Below are positions 36,961 to 49,557 of a stretch of DNA of 64,000 bases, piece by piece (position 1 is the stretch's first letter; each line of letters opens with the position of its first letter). The position numbers and the translations under genes are program-made. The notes beneath the pieces were generated by a model that was not told where the DNA came from, searched no databases, and saw only the letters and a program-made list of their open reading frames with translations. Source of the DNA: Triticum aestivum (lineage: Eukaryota > Streptophyta > Magnoliopsida > Poales > Poaceae); assembly GCF_018294505.1 (NCBI RefSeq), contig NC_057795.1, positions 234,171,035 through 234,235,034 of the forward strand, in the 5' to 3' direction.

Positions 36961-38198
36961 GTCGCATCCGAGCCAGGTCTATGCGTAGATGTTTTATGCA
37001 CGAGTAGAACACAAAGAGTTGTGGGCGATAATAGTCATATTGCTTACCACCAAGGTCTTACTTTGATTCGCCGGTATTGTTGGATGAATCGGCCCGGACC
37101 GACATTGCATGACCGCGTTCATGAGACTGGTTCTACCGACGTGCTTTTGCACATAGGTGGCTGGCGGGTGTCTGTTTCTCCAACTTTAGTTGAATCAAGT
37201 TTGACTACGGCCGGTCCTTGTTGAAGGTTAAAACATCACACTTGACGAAAAATCGTTGTGGTTTTGGTGTGTAGGTAAGAACAGTTCTTGCTAGAAGCCC
37301 GTAGCGGCCACGTAAAACTTGCAACAACAAAGTAGAGGATGTCTAACTTGTTTCTGCAGGGCTTGTTGTGATGTGACATGGTCAAGACATGATGTGATAT
37401 AAATTGTTGTATGAGATGATCATGTTTTGTAACAGAGTTATCGGCAAATGGTAGGAGCTATATGGTTGTCGCTTTATTGTATGCAATGCAAACGCCAAGT
37501 AATTGCTTTACTTTATCACTAAGCGGTAGCAATAGTCGTAGAAGATATAGTTGGCGAGACAACAACGATGCTACGATGGAGATCAAGGTGTCGTGTCGGT
37601 GACGATGGAGATAATGACGATGCTTCAGTAATGGAGATCATGAACACAAGATGATGATGGCCATATCATGTCACATATTTTGACTGCATGTGATGTTTAT
37701 CTTTTATGCATCTTATTTTGCTTAGTACGGCGGTAGCATTATAAGATGATACCTTACTAAATTTCAAGGTATAAGTATTCTCCCTGAGTATGCACCATTG
37801 CTACAGTTCATCGTGCCGAGACACCACATTATGATCGGGTGTGATAAGCTCTATGTTCACATACAACGGGTGCAAGCCAGTTTTGCACACGCAGAATACT
37901 CAGGTTAAACTTGACGAGCCTAGCATATGCAGATATGGCCTCGGAACAATGAGACTGAAAGGTCGAACGTGAATCATATAGTAGATATGATCAACATAGT
38001 GATGTTCACCATTGAAAACTACTCCATCTCACGTGATGATCGGACATGGTTTAGTTGATTTGGATCACGTGGTCATTTAGATGACTAGAGGGAAGTCTAT
38101 CTAAGTGGGAGTTCTTAATTAATATGATTGATTGAACTTTAATTTATCATGAACTTAGTCCTAATAGTTATTTTGCATGTCTATGTTATTGTAGATCA
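36961..38198 (+). other. Angela int2 PBS and 5' leader
   Basis: The PBS at 36962-36974 has one change (TCGCATCCGAGCC). The leader is non-coding and closer to the int3 leader than to the int1 leader, sharing for example the extra GATGCTTC segment near 37618 and the CCACATTATGATCGGG text near 37823. Confidence 0.8.
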
Positions 38199-40043
38199 AT
38201 GGCCCGTGCTACCGTTCCTTTGAATTTTAACGCGTTCCTAGAGAAAGCTAAGTTGAAAGATGATGGTAGCAATTACATGGACTGGGTCCGTAACTTGAGG
38301 ATTATCCTCATTGTTGCACAGAAGAATTACGTCCTAAAAGCACCGCTAGGTGTACCACCCGCGCCAGCAACTGCAGACATTGTGAATGCCTGGCAGACAC
38401 CTGTTGATGAATACTCGATAGTTCAGTGTGCCATGCTTTACGGCTTAGAATCGGGACTTCAAAGACGTTTTGAACATCATGGAGCATATGAGATGTTCCA
38501 AGAGTTAAAGTTAATATTTCAAGCAAATGCCAGAGTTGAGAGATATGAAGTCTCCAACAAGTTCTACAACTGCAAAGTGGAGGAGAATAGTTCTATCAGT
38601 GAACACATACTCAGAATGTCTGGGTACCATAACCACTTGACTCAGCTGGGAGTTAATCTTCCTGATGATAGTGTCATTGACATAGTTCTTCAATCACTGC
38701 CACCAAGCTATAAATGCTTCATGATGAACTATAATATGCAAGGGATGAACAAGACGATTCCTGAGCTCTTCGCAATGCTAAAGGTTGTGGAGGTACAAAT
38801 CAAAAAGGAGCATCAAGTGTTCATGGTTAACAAGACCACTAGTTTCGAGAGGGCAAAGGAAAGAAGGGGAACTTCAAGAAGAACGGCAAGAAAGTTGTTG
38901 CTCGGGATAAGAAACCCAAGTCTGGACCTAAGCCTGAAACTGAGTGCTTCTAGTGCAAACAGACTGGTCACTGGAAGCGGAACTGCCCCAAGTATTTGGC
39001 GGATAAGAAGGTTGGCAAAGTGAAAGGTATATTTGAGATACATGTTATAAATGTGTACCTTACTAATGCTCGTAGTAGCGCCTGGGTATTTTATACCGGT
39101 TCTGTTGCTCATATTTCCAACTCAAAATTGGGGCTACGGATTAAACGAAGATTGGCTAAGGACGAGGTGACGATGCGTGTGGGAAATGGTTCCAAGGTCG
39201 ATGTGATCGCCGTCGGCACGCTACCTCTACATCTACCTTCGGGATTAGTTTTAGACCTAAATAATTGTTATTTGGTGCCAGCGTTGAGCATGAACATTAT
39301 ATCTGGATCTTGTTTGATGTGAGACGGTTATTCATTTAAATTAGAGAATAATGGTTGTTCTATTTATACAGTAATATCTTTTATGGTCATGCATCCTCGC
39401 TGAGTGGTCTATTTTTGTTGAATCTTGATCATGATGATACACATGTTCATAATACTAAAGCCAAAAGATGCAAAGTTGATAATGATAGTGCAACTTATTT
39501 GTGGCACTGCCGTTTGGGTCATATTGGTGTAACGCGCATGAAGAAACTCTACGTTGATTGACTTTTGGAATCACTTGATTATGAATCACTTGGTGCTTGC
39601 AAACCATGCCTCATGGGCAAGATGACTAAAACTCCGTTCTCCGGAACAATGGAACGAGCTACTGACTTATTATAAATAATACATACCAATGTATGCGGTC
39701 CAATGAGTGTTGAGGCTCATGGCGGATATCGATATTTTCTTACCTTCATAGATGATTTGAGCAGATATGGGTATATCTACTTAATGAAGCATAAGTATGA
39801 AACGTTTGAAAAGTTCAAAGAATTTCAGAGTGAAGTGGAAGATTATCATAACAAGAAAATAAAGTTTCTATGATCTGATCATGGAGGCGAATATTTGAGT
39901 TGCGATTTTGGTCTTCATTTGAAACAATGTGGAATAGTTTCACAACTTACGCCACCTGGAACACCACACTGTAATGGTGTGTCCGAACGTCGTAACCTTA
40001 CCTTATTGGATATGGTGCGATCTATGATGTCTCTTACTGATTA
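38199..40043 (+). pseudogene. gag-pol: Angela int2 gag-pol, 5' part (gag, protease, integrase)
   Basis: Gag is open from MARATVPLNF (no stop at codon 29) to a frameshift near 38845 that puts the zinc knuckle out of frame. The knuckle also has a TAG in place of its second position. The protease catalytic Asp is changed to Tyr (39092-39094). TGA at 39320-39322, a TAA shortly before the integrase first motif, Asp to Asn at that catalytic position (39688-39690) and TGA at 39871-39873 before the second Asp follow. Most of these are shared with int3. A gypsy element interrupts it after 40043. Confidence 0.9.
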
Positions 40044-41460
40044 TGATAACCCACAAGTATAGGGGATCGCAACAGTTTTCGAGGGTAGAGTATTCAACCC
40101 AAATTTGTTGATCCGACACAAGGGGAGCCAAAGAATATTTTCAAGTATTAGCAGCTGAGTTGTCAATTCAACCACACCTGGAAACTTACTATCTGCAGCA
40201 AAGTGTTTAGTAGCAAAGTAATATGATAGTGGTGGTAACGGTAACAAAAGTAAAGACAGTAAAAGTAATGTTTTTGGTATTTTGTAGTGATTGTAATAGT
40301 AGCAACGGAAAAGTAAATAAGCGAGAACTAGTATATGGAAAACTCGTAGGCACCGGATTAGCGATGGATAATTATGCCGGATGCGGTTCGTCATGTAATA
40401 GTCATAACATAGGGTGACACGGAACTAGCTCCAGTTCATCAATGTAATGTAGGCATGTATTCCATATATAGTCATACGTGCTTATGGAAAAGAACTTGCA
40501 TGACATCTTTTGTCCTACCCTCCTATGGCAGTGGAGTCCTATTGGAAATTAAGGGATATTAAGGCCTCCTTTTAATAGAGAACCGGAACAAAGCATTAGC
40601 ACATAGTGAATACATGAACTCCTCAAACTATGGTCATCACCGGGAGTGGTCCCAATTATTGTCACTTCGGGGTTGCCGGATCATAACACATAGTAGGTGA
40701 CTATAGACTTGCAAGATAGGATCAAGAACACACATATATTCATGAAAACATAATAGGTTCAGATCTGAAATCATGGCACTCGGGCCCTAGTGACAAGCAT
40801 TAAGCATAGCAAAGTCATAGCAACATCAATCTTAGAACATAATGGATACTAGGGATCAAACCCTAACAAAACTAACTCGATTATATGATAAATCTCATCC
40901 AACCCATCACCGTCTAGCAAGCCTACTATGGAATTACTCACGCACGGCGGTGAGCATCATGAAATTGGTGATAGAGGATGGTTGATGATGACGACGGCGA
41001 CAAATCCCCCTCTCCGGAGCCCCGAACGGACTCCAGATCGGCCCTCCCGAGAGAGATTAGGGCTTGGCGGCGGCTCCGTATCGTATAACGCGATGATTTC
41101 TTCTCTCTGATTTTTTTCTCCCCGAGAGCCAATATATGGAGTTGGAGTTGGCGTCAGAGGGCCACCAGGGGGCCCACGAGGTAGGGGGCACGCCCAGGGG
41201 GGCACGCCCCCCACCCTCGTGGATAGGGTGTGGGCCCCCTAGTCTTCATCTTTGGCGAGGATTTTTTATTGTTTTTTCTAAGGTGTTCCGTGGAGTTTCA
41301 GGTCATTCTGAGAATTTCTATTTTCTGCACATAAAACAACACCATGGCAATTCTGCTGAAAACAACGTCAGTCCGGGTTAGTTCCATTCAAATCATACAA
41401 GTTAGAGTCCAAAACAAGGGCAAAAGTGTTTGGAAAAGTAGATACGACGGAGACGTATCA
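40044..41460 (-). repeat. 3' LTR of the nested Athila-like element
   Basis: Plus strand begins TGATAACCCACAAG and ends GAGACGTATCA. A minus-strand TATA-like ATATATTGG lies near 41131-41140. Collinear with 48157-49557 with scattered differences. Confidence 0.93.
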
Positions 41461-41477
41461 ACTCCCCCAAGCTTAAA
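41461..41477 (-). other. Polypurine tract
   Basis: The minus strand reads TTTAAGCTTGGGGGAGT beside the 3' LTR. A second, nearly identical motif lies at 43411-43428. Confidence 0.8.
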
Positions 41478-43445
41478 CCCTTGCTTGTCCTCAAGCAATT
41501 CAGTTGACAAACTGAAAGAGAAAAAGAAAAAACTTTTACAAACTCTGTTTGCTCTTGTTGTTGTAAACACGAAAAGCCAGCATTCAGGTTTCAGCAATTA
41601 TTATGAACTAACCGTACTCACAATAACACGTAGGTCTCACAGTTACTCATATCAATAGCATAATCAACTAGCGAGCCATAATAATAAAACTCGGATGACA
41701 ACCCTTTCTCAAAATAATCATATCATGATATAACAAAATGGTATCTCGCTAGCTCTTTCTGAGACCGCAAAACATAAATGCAGAGCACCTTTAAAGATCA
41801 AGGACTAACTAAACATTGTAATTCATGGTAAAAGAGATCCAGTCAAGTCATACCCAAATATAAACCAATTATAATGAATGCAAATGGCAGTGTGCTCTCC
41901 AACGGGTGCTTTTTAATAAGAAGGGTGATGACTCAACATAAAAGTAAATAGATAGGCCCTTCACAGAGGGAAGCAGGGATTTGTAGAGGTGCCAGAGCTC
42001 AATTTTGAAATAGAGATAAATTATATTTTGAGCTGCATACTCTCATTGTCAACATAACAACTAAAAGACGATGATATCTTCCATGCTAAACAGATTATAG
42101 GCGGTTCCCAAACAGAATGGTAAAGTTTATACTCCCCCTCATCCACAAGCATCAATCCATGGCTTGCTCGAAACAACGAGTGCCTCCAACATTCAATGGG
42201 TCCCAGGGGGAGTTTTGTTTGTAGTTATTTTGATTTAGTTTGCACAAAGCATGGGACTAGGCATCCCGGATACCAGCCATTTTCTCGTGAATGAGGAGTG
42301 GAGTCCACTCCTCTTGAGAATAACCTGCCTAACACGGAAGATAAGGGCAGCTCTAGTTGACATGTGAGCTAATCGAGCATGCAAAACAGAATGTTTATTT
42401 GAAGGTTTAGAGTTTGGCACATACAAATTTACTTAGAACGGCAGGTAAATACCGCATATAGGTAGGTATAGTGGACTCATATGGAATAACTTTGGGGTTT
42501 ATGGAATTTGGATGCACAAGCAGTATTCCCGCTTAGTACAGGTGAAGGCTAGCAAAAGACTGGGAAGCGACCAACTGAGAGAGCGACAACAGTCGTAAAC
42601 ATGCATTAAAATTAATTTACACCGAATACAAGCATGAGTAGGATATAATCCACCATGAACATAAATATCATGAAGGCTATGTTGATTTGATTCAACTACA
42701 TGCGTGAACATGTGCCAAGTCGAGTCACTCAATTCATTTAAAGGAGGGTACCATCCCATCATACCACATCATAATCATTCTAATAGCATGTTGGCACGCA
42801 AAGTAAACCATTATAACTCATAGCTAATCAAGCATGGCACAAGCAACTATAATCTCTAAATGTCATTGCAAATATGTTTACTTCATAATAGATGACTCAG
42901 GAACGATGAATCATCATATTTACAAAAACAAGAGAGATCGAGTTCATACCAGCTTTTCTCATCCCAATAAGTCCATCATATATCATCATTATTGCCTTTC
43001 ACTTGCACGACCGAACGATGTGTATAATAATAAGAGTGCACGTGCATTGTACTAAGCTGGGCTCTAAGTTAAACAAACAATCATGCATATGAGAGCCACT
43101 AAGCATTTTCAATATGGTCTTCTCGACCCCCAAAGAAAGGAAAAGAAATAAAAACTATTTACACGGGAAAGCTCCCAACAAGCAAAAGAAGAACGGGAAA
43201 TATTTTTGGGTTTTCTTTTTAATTACTACAGCAAAGAGATAAACTACTACTAATTTTTTGGTTTTTTTATCTTAAGGTTTATTAAACACACAAAAAGAAA
43301 GCAAGAAAAAGAAAATAAACTAGCATGGATATTACAGTGAAAGAGTATGAGCACCGACATCTAGCAATGAGTGTGTGTGAACATGAATGTAATGTCAATG
43401 AGAAATACGTACTCCCCCAAGCTTAGGCTTTTGGCCTAAGTTGGT
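41478..43445 (-). other. Long 3' non-coding region of the nested Athila-like element
   Basis: About 2 kb between the env-position ORF and the PPT, AT-rich, without a supported ORF. It carries a PPT-like motif ACTCCCCCAAGCTTAGGC at 43411-43428, followed by a short inverted repeat CTTAGGC / GCCTAAG. Confidence 0.7.
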
Positions 43446-44470
43446 CTATTGCCGGGGATAGCCTGGCAGATACCCGTAGGTGAAGCTGGGGTCATACTGT
43501 GATGCAGCGGCTATCACCACCTGAGCTGTAGCGTGGCATCGAGCAGCCTCCGCTCTCCTCTCGTACTCATCTGCCTCCTCTCTAGAAATAATATATCTTC
43601 CTTTTGTCTGAAAATCAAAGAAGGTAGGAGCAGGAAGAGCAATATGGACTACATGACGTTTGTTAAAGATTAGTCGATACTGGAGAGGTGGTTCAGTCCT
43701 CTCAACAAACTGGTGGGAAACCATAGAGTCAAAATCTAAATAAGAAGGGGGTAACTCCATATCACCCTCACGAATGTCTATCTCAAGAAAATTAGCTAAG
43801 CGGGTTGCATAAATTCCTCCAAAGAAATCTCCGTTATGTCTATTCTGATGCAACTTGCGAGCTACAATGGCTCCCATATGATAAGATTGGTCTCCTAACA
43901 CAGCACTCCTGAGAATGCTGAGATCAGGGACACACATGTGACATGCTTCATCCTTAGCATTTATGCATCTACCTATGAAGAGAGCAAAATAATGTATAGC
44001 AGGAAAGTGAACACTCCCTATTGTGGCTTGTGTTATATCTCTAGATTCCCCCACAGTTATTCTAGCAAGAAAGTCTCTATATTCAGATTTAGGGGATCCC
44101 TGACATTACCCCAAGATGGAAGTTTGCAAGCAGAAGTGAAATCCTCTAAGTCCATGGTATAAGATTTTTCATAAAGGTCAAACATGATTGAAGGAGAATT
44201 ACGCGAAGATGAAAACTCAAACCTCCTCACAAATGAACTTGTGAGATTATGATACTGGGGGCATTTGTCAGCTTCAAAGTCCTCAAGACCGGCGTTACTC
44301 AAATATGCACTAAATTCTTCTTTGATTCCCACTTGATTTATAAAATTTTCCGAAGGCCATTCACAGGGCCTCACAGGAGCGTCTCTTGGTGGTGCCTCCT
44401 CAGCATCACGTATTGCAAGCCTGGGACCTTGCTTCCTTGAAGGACCACCTTGGATCATCCTCCTAAACAT
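43446..44470 (-). pseudogene. Athila ORF1-type (env-position) protein, one frameshift
   Basis: Two frames, 44470-44057 (137 aa) and about 44066-43446 (203 aa or so), join by a single-base shift near 44060. The first part has FINQVGIKEEF, CPQYHNLTSSFV and a YTMDLEDFTSACKLP stretch. The second has IHYFALFIGRCINAK and LPPSYLDFDSM. This pattern fits the ATHILA ORF-1 family that lies 3' of pol in Athila elements. No signal peptide or clear membrane segment is seen, so a true envelope role is doubtful. In an autonomous relative it would follow pol; here it follows an LTR-like fragment. Confidence 0.65.
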
Positions 44471-44849
44471 ATTGTTTCCTCTGAAAAATTTCTGAAATTT
44501 TTAGTAACTTCAAATAAAAGTGAACCAACTTCAATAAAATTGATAGTAACAACTCCCACAAGTGCCTAGAGCCTATATAAAGCATTGGGACTAGTCGGAA
44601 CCATATAAATTTGACATGCAAGCTCAAGAACATGGTCACCTATGCAGCAGAAATTTGCAATGAATAAAGCACTAGAACAAAAACTAATTGGACCAATGGA
44701 GGAGTCACATACCAAGGAACAATCTCCCCAAGTAGTTTTGCGAGAGGTGCTTTGAGCAAGGAGATCGAAAATCACAGCAACGGGGGCTGGAACTCGTGCT
44801 TGAGTTGGTTTTTCGTGTTTGTGTGAAGCAGAGGAAGAAGATGGGTGCA

Positions 44850-45060
44850 GGGATAAGTAGAGGAGGGCCACCATGGGCCCACGAGGCAGGGGGCGCGCCC
44901 AGGGGGGTAGGGCGCGCCCTCCACCCTCGTGGCCAGGTGGCAGCTCCCCCCGCAGTAATTTTTGCACAGTAAATCCTCAAATATTCCCAAAAAATCATAT
45001 TAAATTGTCATGGCATTCTGAGGACTTTTATTTTCGGGATATTTTTATATTGCACGGATA
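44850..45060 (-). repeat. LTR-like fragment between protease and env-position ORF
   Basis: Plus-strand GAGGGCCACCATGGGCCCAC, AGGGGGCGCGCCCAGGGGGG and CTCCACCCTCGTGG text runs parallel, in the same order and orientation, to the element's own LTR near 41157-41221. Further on, GGCATTCTGAGGACTTTTAT parallels GGTCATTCTGAGAATTTCTA near 41302. It is too diverged to be a copy of the present LTR and looks like part of a related LTR's U3 region. Confidence 0.65.
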
Positions 45061-45263
45061 AATCAGGAGACAGACAGAAAAATACTATTTTACTTTATTT
45101 CTACTAAATAACAGAAAATATAAAGAGGGTATAGAAGGTTGTGCTTCTAGTTTCATCCATCTCGTGATCATCAAAATGAACCCACTAACAAGGTTGATCA
45201 AGTCTTGTTAACAAACTCATTCTGAATAATCACGGAACCGGAGAAATTTTGAATAACACTAAG

Positions 45264-45839
45264 TTACCTCAACGGGGATATGAAAATCCCCAACAATAAG
45301 AATATCATACTTTTTCTTGACAGTAGGGAGAGGAAATTCAAAACCTCCAAATATAATTGATGGAATTTTTCCAATAGAGTTGATACTATAAACTTGAGGT
45401 TGTTTTCTCGGAAAGTGTATCGTGTGCTCATTGCCATTAACATGAAAAGTGACATTGCCTTTGTTGCAATCAATAACAGCCCAGTAGTATTAAGGAAAGG
45501 TCTTCCAAGAATAATAGACATACTATCATCCTCGGGAATATCAAGAATAACAAAGTCCGTTAAAATAGTAACGTTTGCAACCACAACAGGCACATCCTCA
45601 CAAATACCGACAGGTATAGCAGTTGATTTATCAGCCATTTGCAAAGATATTACAGTAGGTGTCAACTTATTCAAGTCAAGTCTACGATATAAAGAGAGAG
45701 GCATAACACTGACACCGGCTCCAAGATCACATAAAGCAGTTTTAACATAATTTCTCTTAATGGAGCATGGTATAGTAGGTACTCCTGGATCTCCAAGTTT
45801 CTTTGGTATTCCACCCTTAAAAGTATAATTAGCAAGCAT
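45264..45839 (-). pseudogene. Retropepsin-like protease of the nested Athila-like element
   Basis: Residues 36-50 give ALCDLGAGVSVMPLS, the Athila-type aspartic protease active site (DLGA, Asp 38), and IILGRPFLN is the second conserved block. It is in the same frame as the upstream gag segment, separated by TAA at 45855-45857. After the LGRPFLN block the reading continues without RT and stops at 45264. Confidence 0.85.
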
Positions 45840-45854
45840 GGTGGAAATTTCAGC

Positions 45855-46604
45855 TTAAGGTATCTTTCTTTTATTAGTAATGATATCCTTCATATACTTA
45901 GCATAAGGATTTGTTTTGAGCACATCAGTTAATCGCATACACAAAAAGATGGGTCTAATCATTTCAGCAAAGCGCTCAAAATCCTCATCATCCTTTTTCT
46001 TGGATGGTTTCGGAGGAAAAGGCATGGGTTTCTGAACCCATGGTTCCCTTTCTTTACCATGTTTCCTAGCAACAAAATCTCTTTTATCATAACGTTGATT
46101 CCTTGATTGTGGGTTATCAAGATCAACAGCAGGTTCAACTTCTACATCATTAACATTACTAGGTTGAGCATCAACATGAACATTATCATTAACATTATCA
46201 CTAGGTTCATGTTCATCACCTGATTGTGTTTCAGCATCAGAAACAGAGATATCATTCGGATTCTCAGGTGGTTCAGCAATAGGTTCACTAGAAGTTTGCA
46301 GAGTCCTATCATTTTTCTTTTTCTTCCTCTTAGAAGAACTAGGTACATCAACATTATTTCTCTTAGAATCTTGCTCGATTCTCTTAGGGTGGCCTTCAGG
46401 ATACAAAGGTTCCTGAGTCATTCTACCAGTTCTAGTAGCCACTCTAACAACATAATCATTTTTCTTACTATTCATTTCATCAAGCACTTCTTTTTGAGCT
46501 TTAAGTACTTGTTCTACTTGAGTGGTAACCATAGAAGCATGTTTGCTAACAAGTTTAAGTTCACCTCTAATACCAGCCATATAATCACCCAAGCGTTTAA
46601 TCAT
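45855..46604 (-). pseudogene. gag: gag C-terminal linker region of the nested Athila-like element
   Basis: A 249-residue hydrophilic segment, with a helical start (coiled-coil-like KLVSKHASMVTTQVEQVLKA), a Lys-rich patch, a long Asp/Asn/Val acidic region and a WVQKPMPFPPKP motif typical of the stretch just before the Athila protease. It follows the upstream gag frame after a break near 46615. Confidence 0.75.
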
Positions 46605-46618
46605 AAAGGTATTATGTT

Positions 46619-48100
46619 TTAATTGTCCACCAAAATAAGCATTAAAGTCATCTTGTTAAACATAAAGTCATCAAACTCATCCAAGCACTGACTAGCAATT
46701 TTAGTAGGAGGGACTTCAGCTTTACCATATCTATAGAGAGAGTTTACCTTTACTACCTGTGTCGGGATATCGGGAGGTTCTTTAGTAAATAAGTAATTGA
46801 GATCATATACTTCTTCAACAGGCGGTAAATTAAAACCATGTATTTTTTTAATAGGAGGTAAATTCTTAACATCTTCAGCTTTAATACCTTTTTCTTTCAT
46901 AGATTTCTTTGCCTCTTGCATATCTTCGGGACTGAGAAATAGAACACCTCTCTTCTTCGGAGTTGGTTTAGGAATAGGTTCAGTAATTGGCTCTGGAGCT
47001 GGCTTAGGAATTGGCTCAGGAGGTGCCCAATTATTTTCATTTGTCAACATATTCTTCAATAGAATTTCAGCTTCATCCGGTGTTCTTTCCCTGAAAAGAG
47101 AACCAGCACAACTATCCAGGTAATCTCTGGAAGCATCAGTTAGTCCATTATAAAAGATATCAAGTATTTCAGGTTTCTTAAGAGGATGATCAGGCAAAGC
47201 ATTAAGTAACTTGAAAGCCTCCCCCAAGCTTGTGGGGGACTCTCTTCTTCAAATTGCACAAAGTTGTATATTTCCCTCAAAGCAGCTTGTTTCTTATGAG
47301 CAGGAAAATATTTAGCAGAGAAGTAATAAATCATATCCTGGGGACTTTGCACACAACAAGGATCAAGAGAATTAAACCATATCTTAGCATCACCCTTTAA
47401 TGAGAATGGAAATATTTTGAGTAAATAAAGATAGCGCGATCTCTCATTATTAGTAAACAGGGCAGCTATATCATTTAACTTCGTAAGATGTGCCACAATA
47501 GTTTCAGATTCATAGCCATAAAAAGGATCAGATTCAACCAAAGTAATTATATCTAGATCAATACAAAAATCATAATAATCCTTATCGGGAATACAAATAG
47601 GTGAAGTAGCAAAAGCAGGGTCGGGTCTCATTCTATCTCTAAAAGATTCTTTACTCCATTTAACTAGCAGTCTCTTAAGTTCATATCTATCCTGGCAAGC
47701 AAAGATAGCTGCAAAAGATTCAGCATCAAAAAGATAACCCTCAGGAATAGCAGGCATATTCTCATCATCACTATCATCATCGTATTCAGGTGCAATAATT
47801 TCTCTTTCTCTAGACCTAGCAATTTGCTCATCAAGAAATTCACCAAGGGGCACAGTAGTATCAAGCATAGAAGTAGTTTCATCATAAGTATCATGCATAG
47901 CAGAAGTGGCGTCATCAATAACATGCGACATATCAGAATTCATAGCAGTAGCAGGTTTAGGTGTCGCTAGCTTACTCATAACAAAAGGAGAATCTAGTGC
48001 AAGGCTAGATGGCAGTTCCTTACCTCCCCTCGTAGTTGAGAGCAAAATAGTAGTTCGATCGTCTTTCAAGTTCTTCATAGTGTCCAGCAGATATAAATCC
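46619..48100 (-). pseudogene. gag: gag of the nested Athila-like element, broken by frameshift
   Basis: The upstream frame begins after the PBS with a likely start MKNLKDDRTT (48078) and contains an acidic DDDSDDE patch and the gag core LFPFSLKGDAKIWFNSL-like motif (here KIFPFSLKGDAKIWFNSLD). A frameshift near 47230 moves the rest (MGEAFKLLNALPDHPL, then YNGLTD) into another frame that ends at 46619. The order and motifs match Athila/Tat-type gag. The N-terminal part of the open frame before 48100 is LTR sequence, not gag. Confidence 0.8.
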
Positions 48101-48127
48101 CAAGTGACCCAAAGAATAGAGCTATGC

Positions 48128-48145
48128 TCCCCGGCAACGGCGCCA
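48128..48145 (-). other. Primer binding site, tRNA-Asp type
   Basis: The minus strand reads TGGCGCCGTTGCCGGGGA, 11 bases from the 5' LTR at 48157, identical to the PBS at 34802-34819. Confidence 0.9.
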
Positions 48146-48156
48146 GAAAAAGGTCT

Positions 48157-49557
48157 TGATAACCCACAAGTATAGGGGATCGCAATAGTTTTCGAGGGTA
48201 GAGTATTCAACCCAAATTTGTTGATTCGACACAAGGGGAGCCAAAGAATATTCTCAAGTATTAGCAGCTGAGTTGTCAATTCAACCACACCTGGAAACTT
48301 AGATCTGCAGCAAAGTGTTTAGTAGCAAAGTAATATGATAGTGGTGGTAACGGTAACAAAAATAAAGACAGCAAAAGTAATGTTTTTGGTATTTTGTAGT
48401 GATTGTAATAGTAGCAACGGAAAAGTAAATAAGCGAGAACCAGTATATGGAAAACTCGTAGGCACCGGATTAGCGATGGATAATTATGCCGGATGCAGTT
48501 CGTCATGTAACAGTCATAACATAGGGTGACACAGAACTAGCTCCAGTTCATCAATGTAATGTAGCCATGTATTCCGTATATAGTCATACGTGCTTATGGA
48601 AAAGAACTTGCATGACATCTTTTGTCCTACCCTCCCGTGGCAGCGGGGTCCTATTGGAAACTAAGGGATATCAAGGCCTCCTTTTAATAGAGAACCAGAA
48701 CAAAGCATTAGCACATATAGAATACATGAACTCCTCAAACTATCGTCATCACCGGGAGTGGTCCCGATTATTGTCACTCCGGAGTTGCCGGATCATAACA
48801 CATAGTAGGTGACTATAGACTTGCAAGATAGGATCAAGAACACACATATATTCATGAAAACATAATAGGTTCAGATCTGAAATCATGGCACTCGGGCCCT
48901 AGTGACAAGCATTAAGCATAGCAAAGTCATAGCAACATAATCTCAGAACATAATGGATACTAGGGATCAAACCCTAACAAAACTAACTCGATTACATGAT
49001 AAATCTCAGCCAACCCATCACCGTCCAGCAAGCCTACGATGGAATTACTCTTGCACGACGGTGAGCATCATGAAATTGGTGATGGAGGATGGTTGACGAT
49101 GACGACAGCGACGAATCCCCCTCTCCGTAGCCCCGAACGGACTCCAGATCAGCCCTCCCGAGAGAGATTAGGGCTTGGCAGCGGCTCTGTATTGTAAAAC
49201 GCGATGATTTCTTCTCTCTGATTTTTTTCTCCCCGAAAGCAATTATATGGAGTTGGATTTGGCGTCGGAGGGCCACCAGGGGGCCCACGAGGTAGAGGGG
49301 CGCGCCCCCCATCCTCGTGGACAGGGTGTGGGCCCCCTGGTCTTCATCTTTGGCAAGGATTTTTATTGTTTTTTCTAAGGTGTTCCGTGGAGTTTCAGGT
49401 CATTCCGAGAATTTTTATTTTCTGCACATAAAACAACACCATGGCAATTCTGTTGAAAACAGCGTCAGTCCGGGTTAGTTCCATTCAAATCATACAAGTT
49501 AGAGTCCAAAACAAAAGCAAAAGTGTTTGGAAAAGTAGATACGATAGAGACGTATCA
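48157..49557 (-). repeat. 5' LTR of the nested Athila-like element
   Basis: Plus strand begins TGATAACCCACAAG and ends GAGACGTATCA at 49557. It lacks about 17 bp of the GGGGCACGCCC-type block that the 3' LTR keeps near 41188-41206. Confidence 0.93.

Larger units (their letters stand above)
40044..49557 (-). mobile_element. Athila-like gypsy element without RT or integrase, nested in Angela int2
   Basis: LTRs 40044-41460 (1417 bp) and 48157-49557 (1401 bp). Minus-strand order: 5' LTR, tRNA-Asp PBS, gag, protease, an LTR-like fragment, an Athila-type env-position ORF, a long non-coding stretch, PPT, 3' LTR. No RT, RNase H or integrase motif is present between protease and the env-position ORF. 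Flanks are ATTA (40040-40043) and ATTTA (49558-49562), and the intact int3 site reads GATTTACCGC, so the TSD is probably ATTTA with one base lost on the left. The element is absent from int1 and int3. Confidence 0.92.

Noticed and set aside
43446..44470. True viral envelope gene
   Set aside because: The protein has no visible signal peptide or transmembrane segment; it is only in the env position of an Athila-type element.
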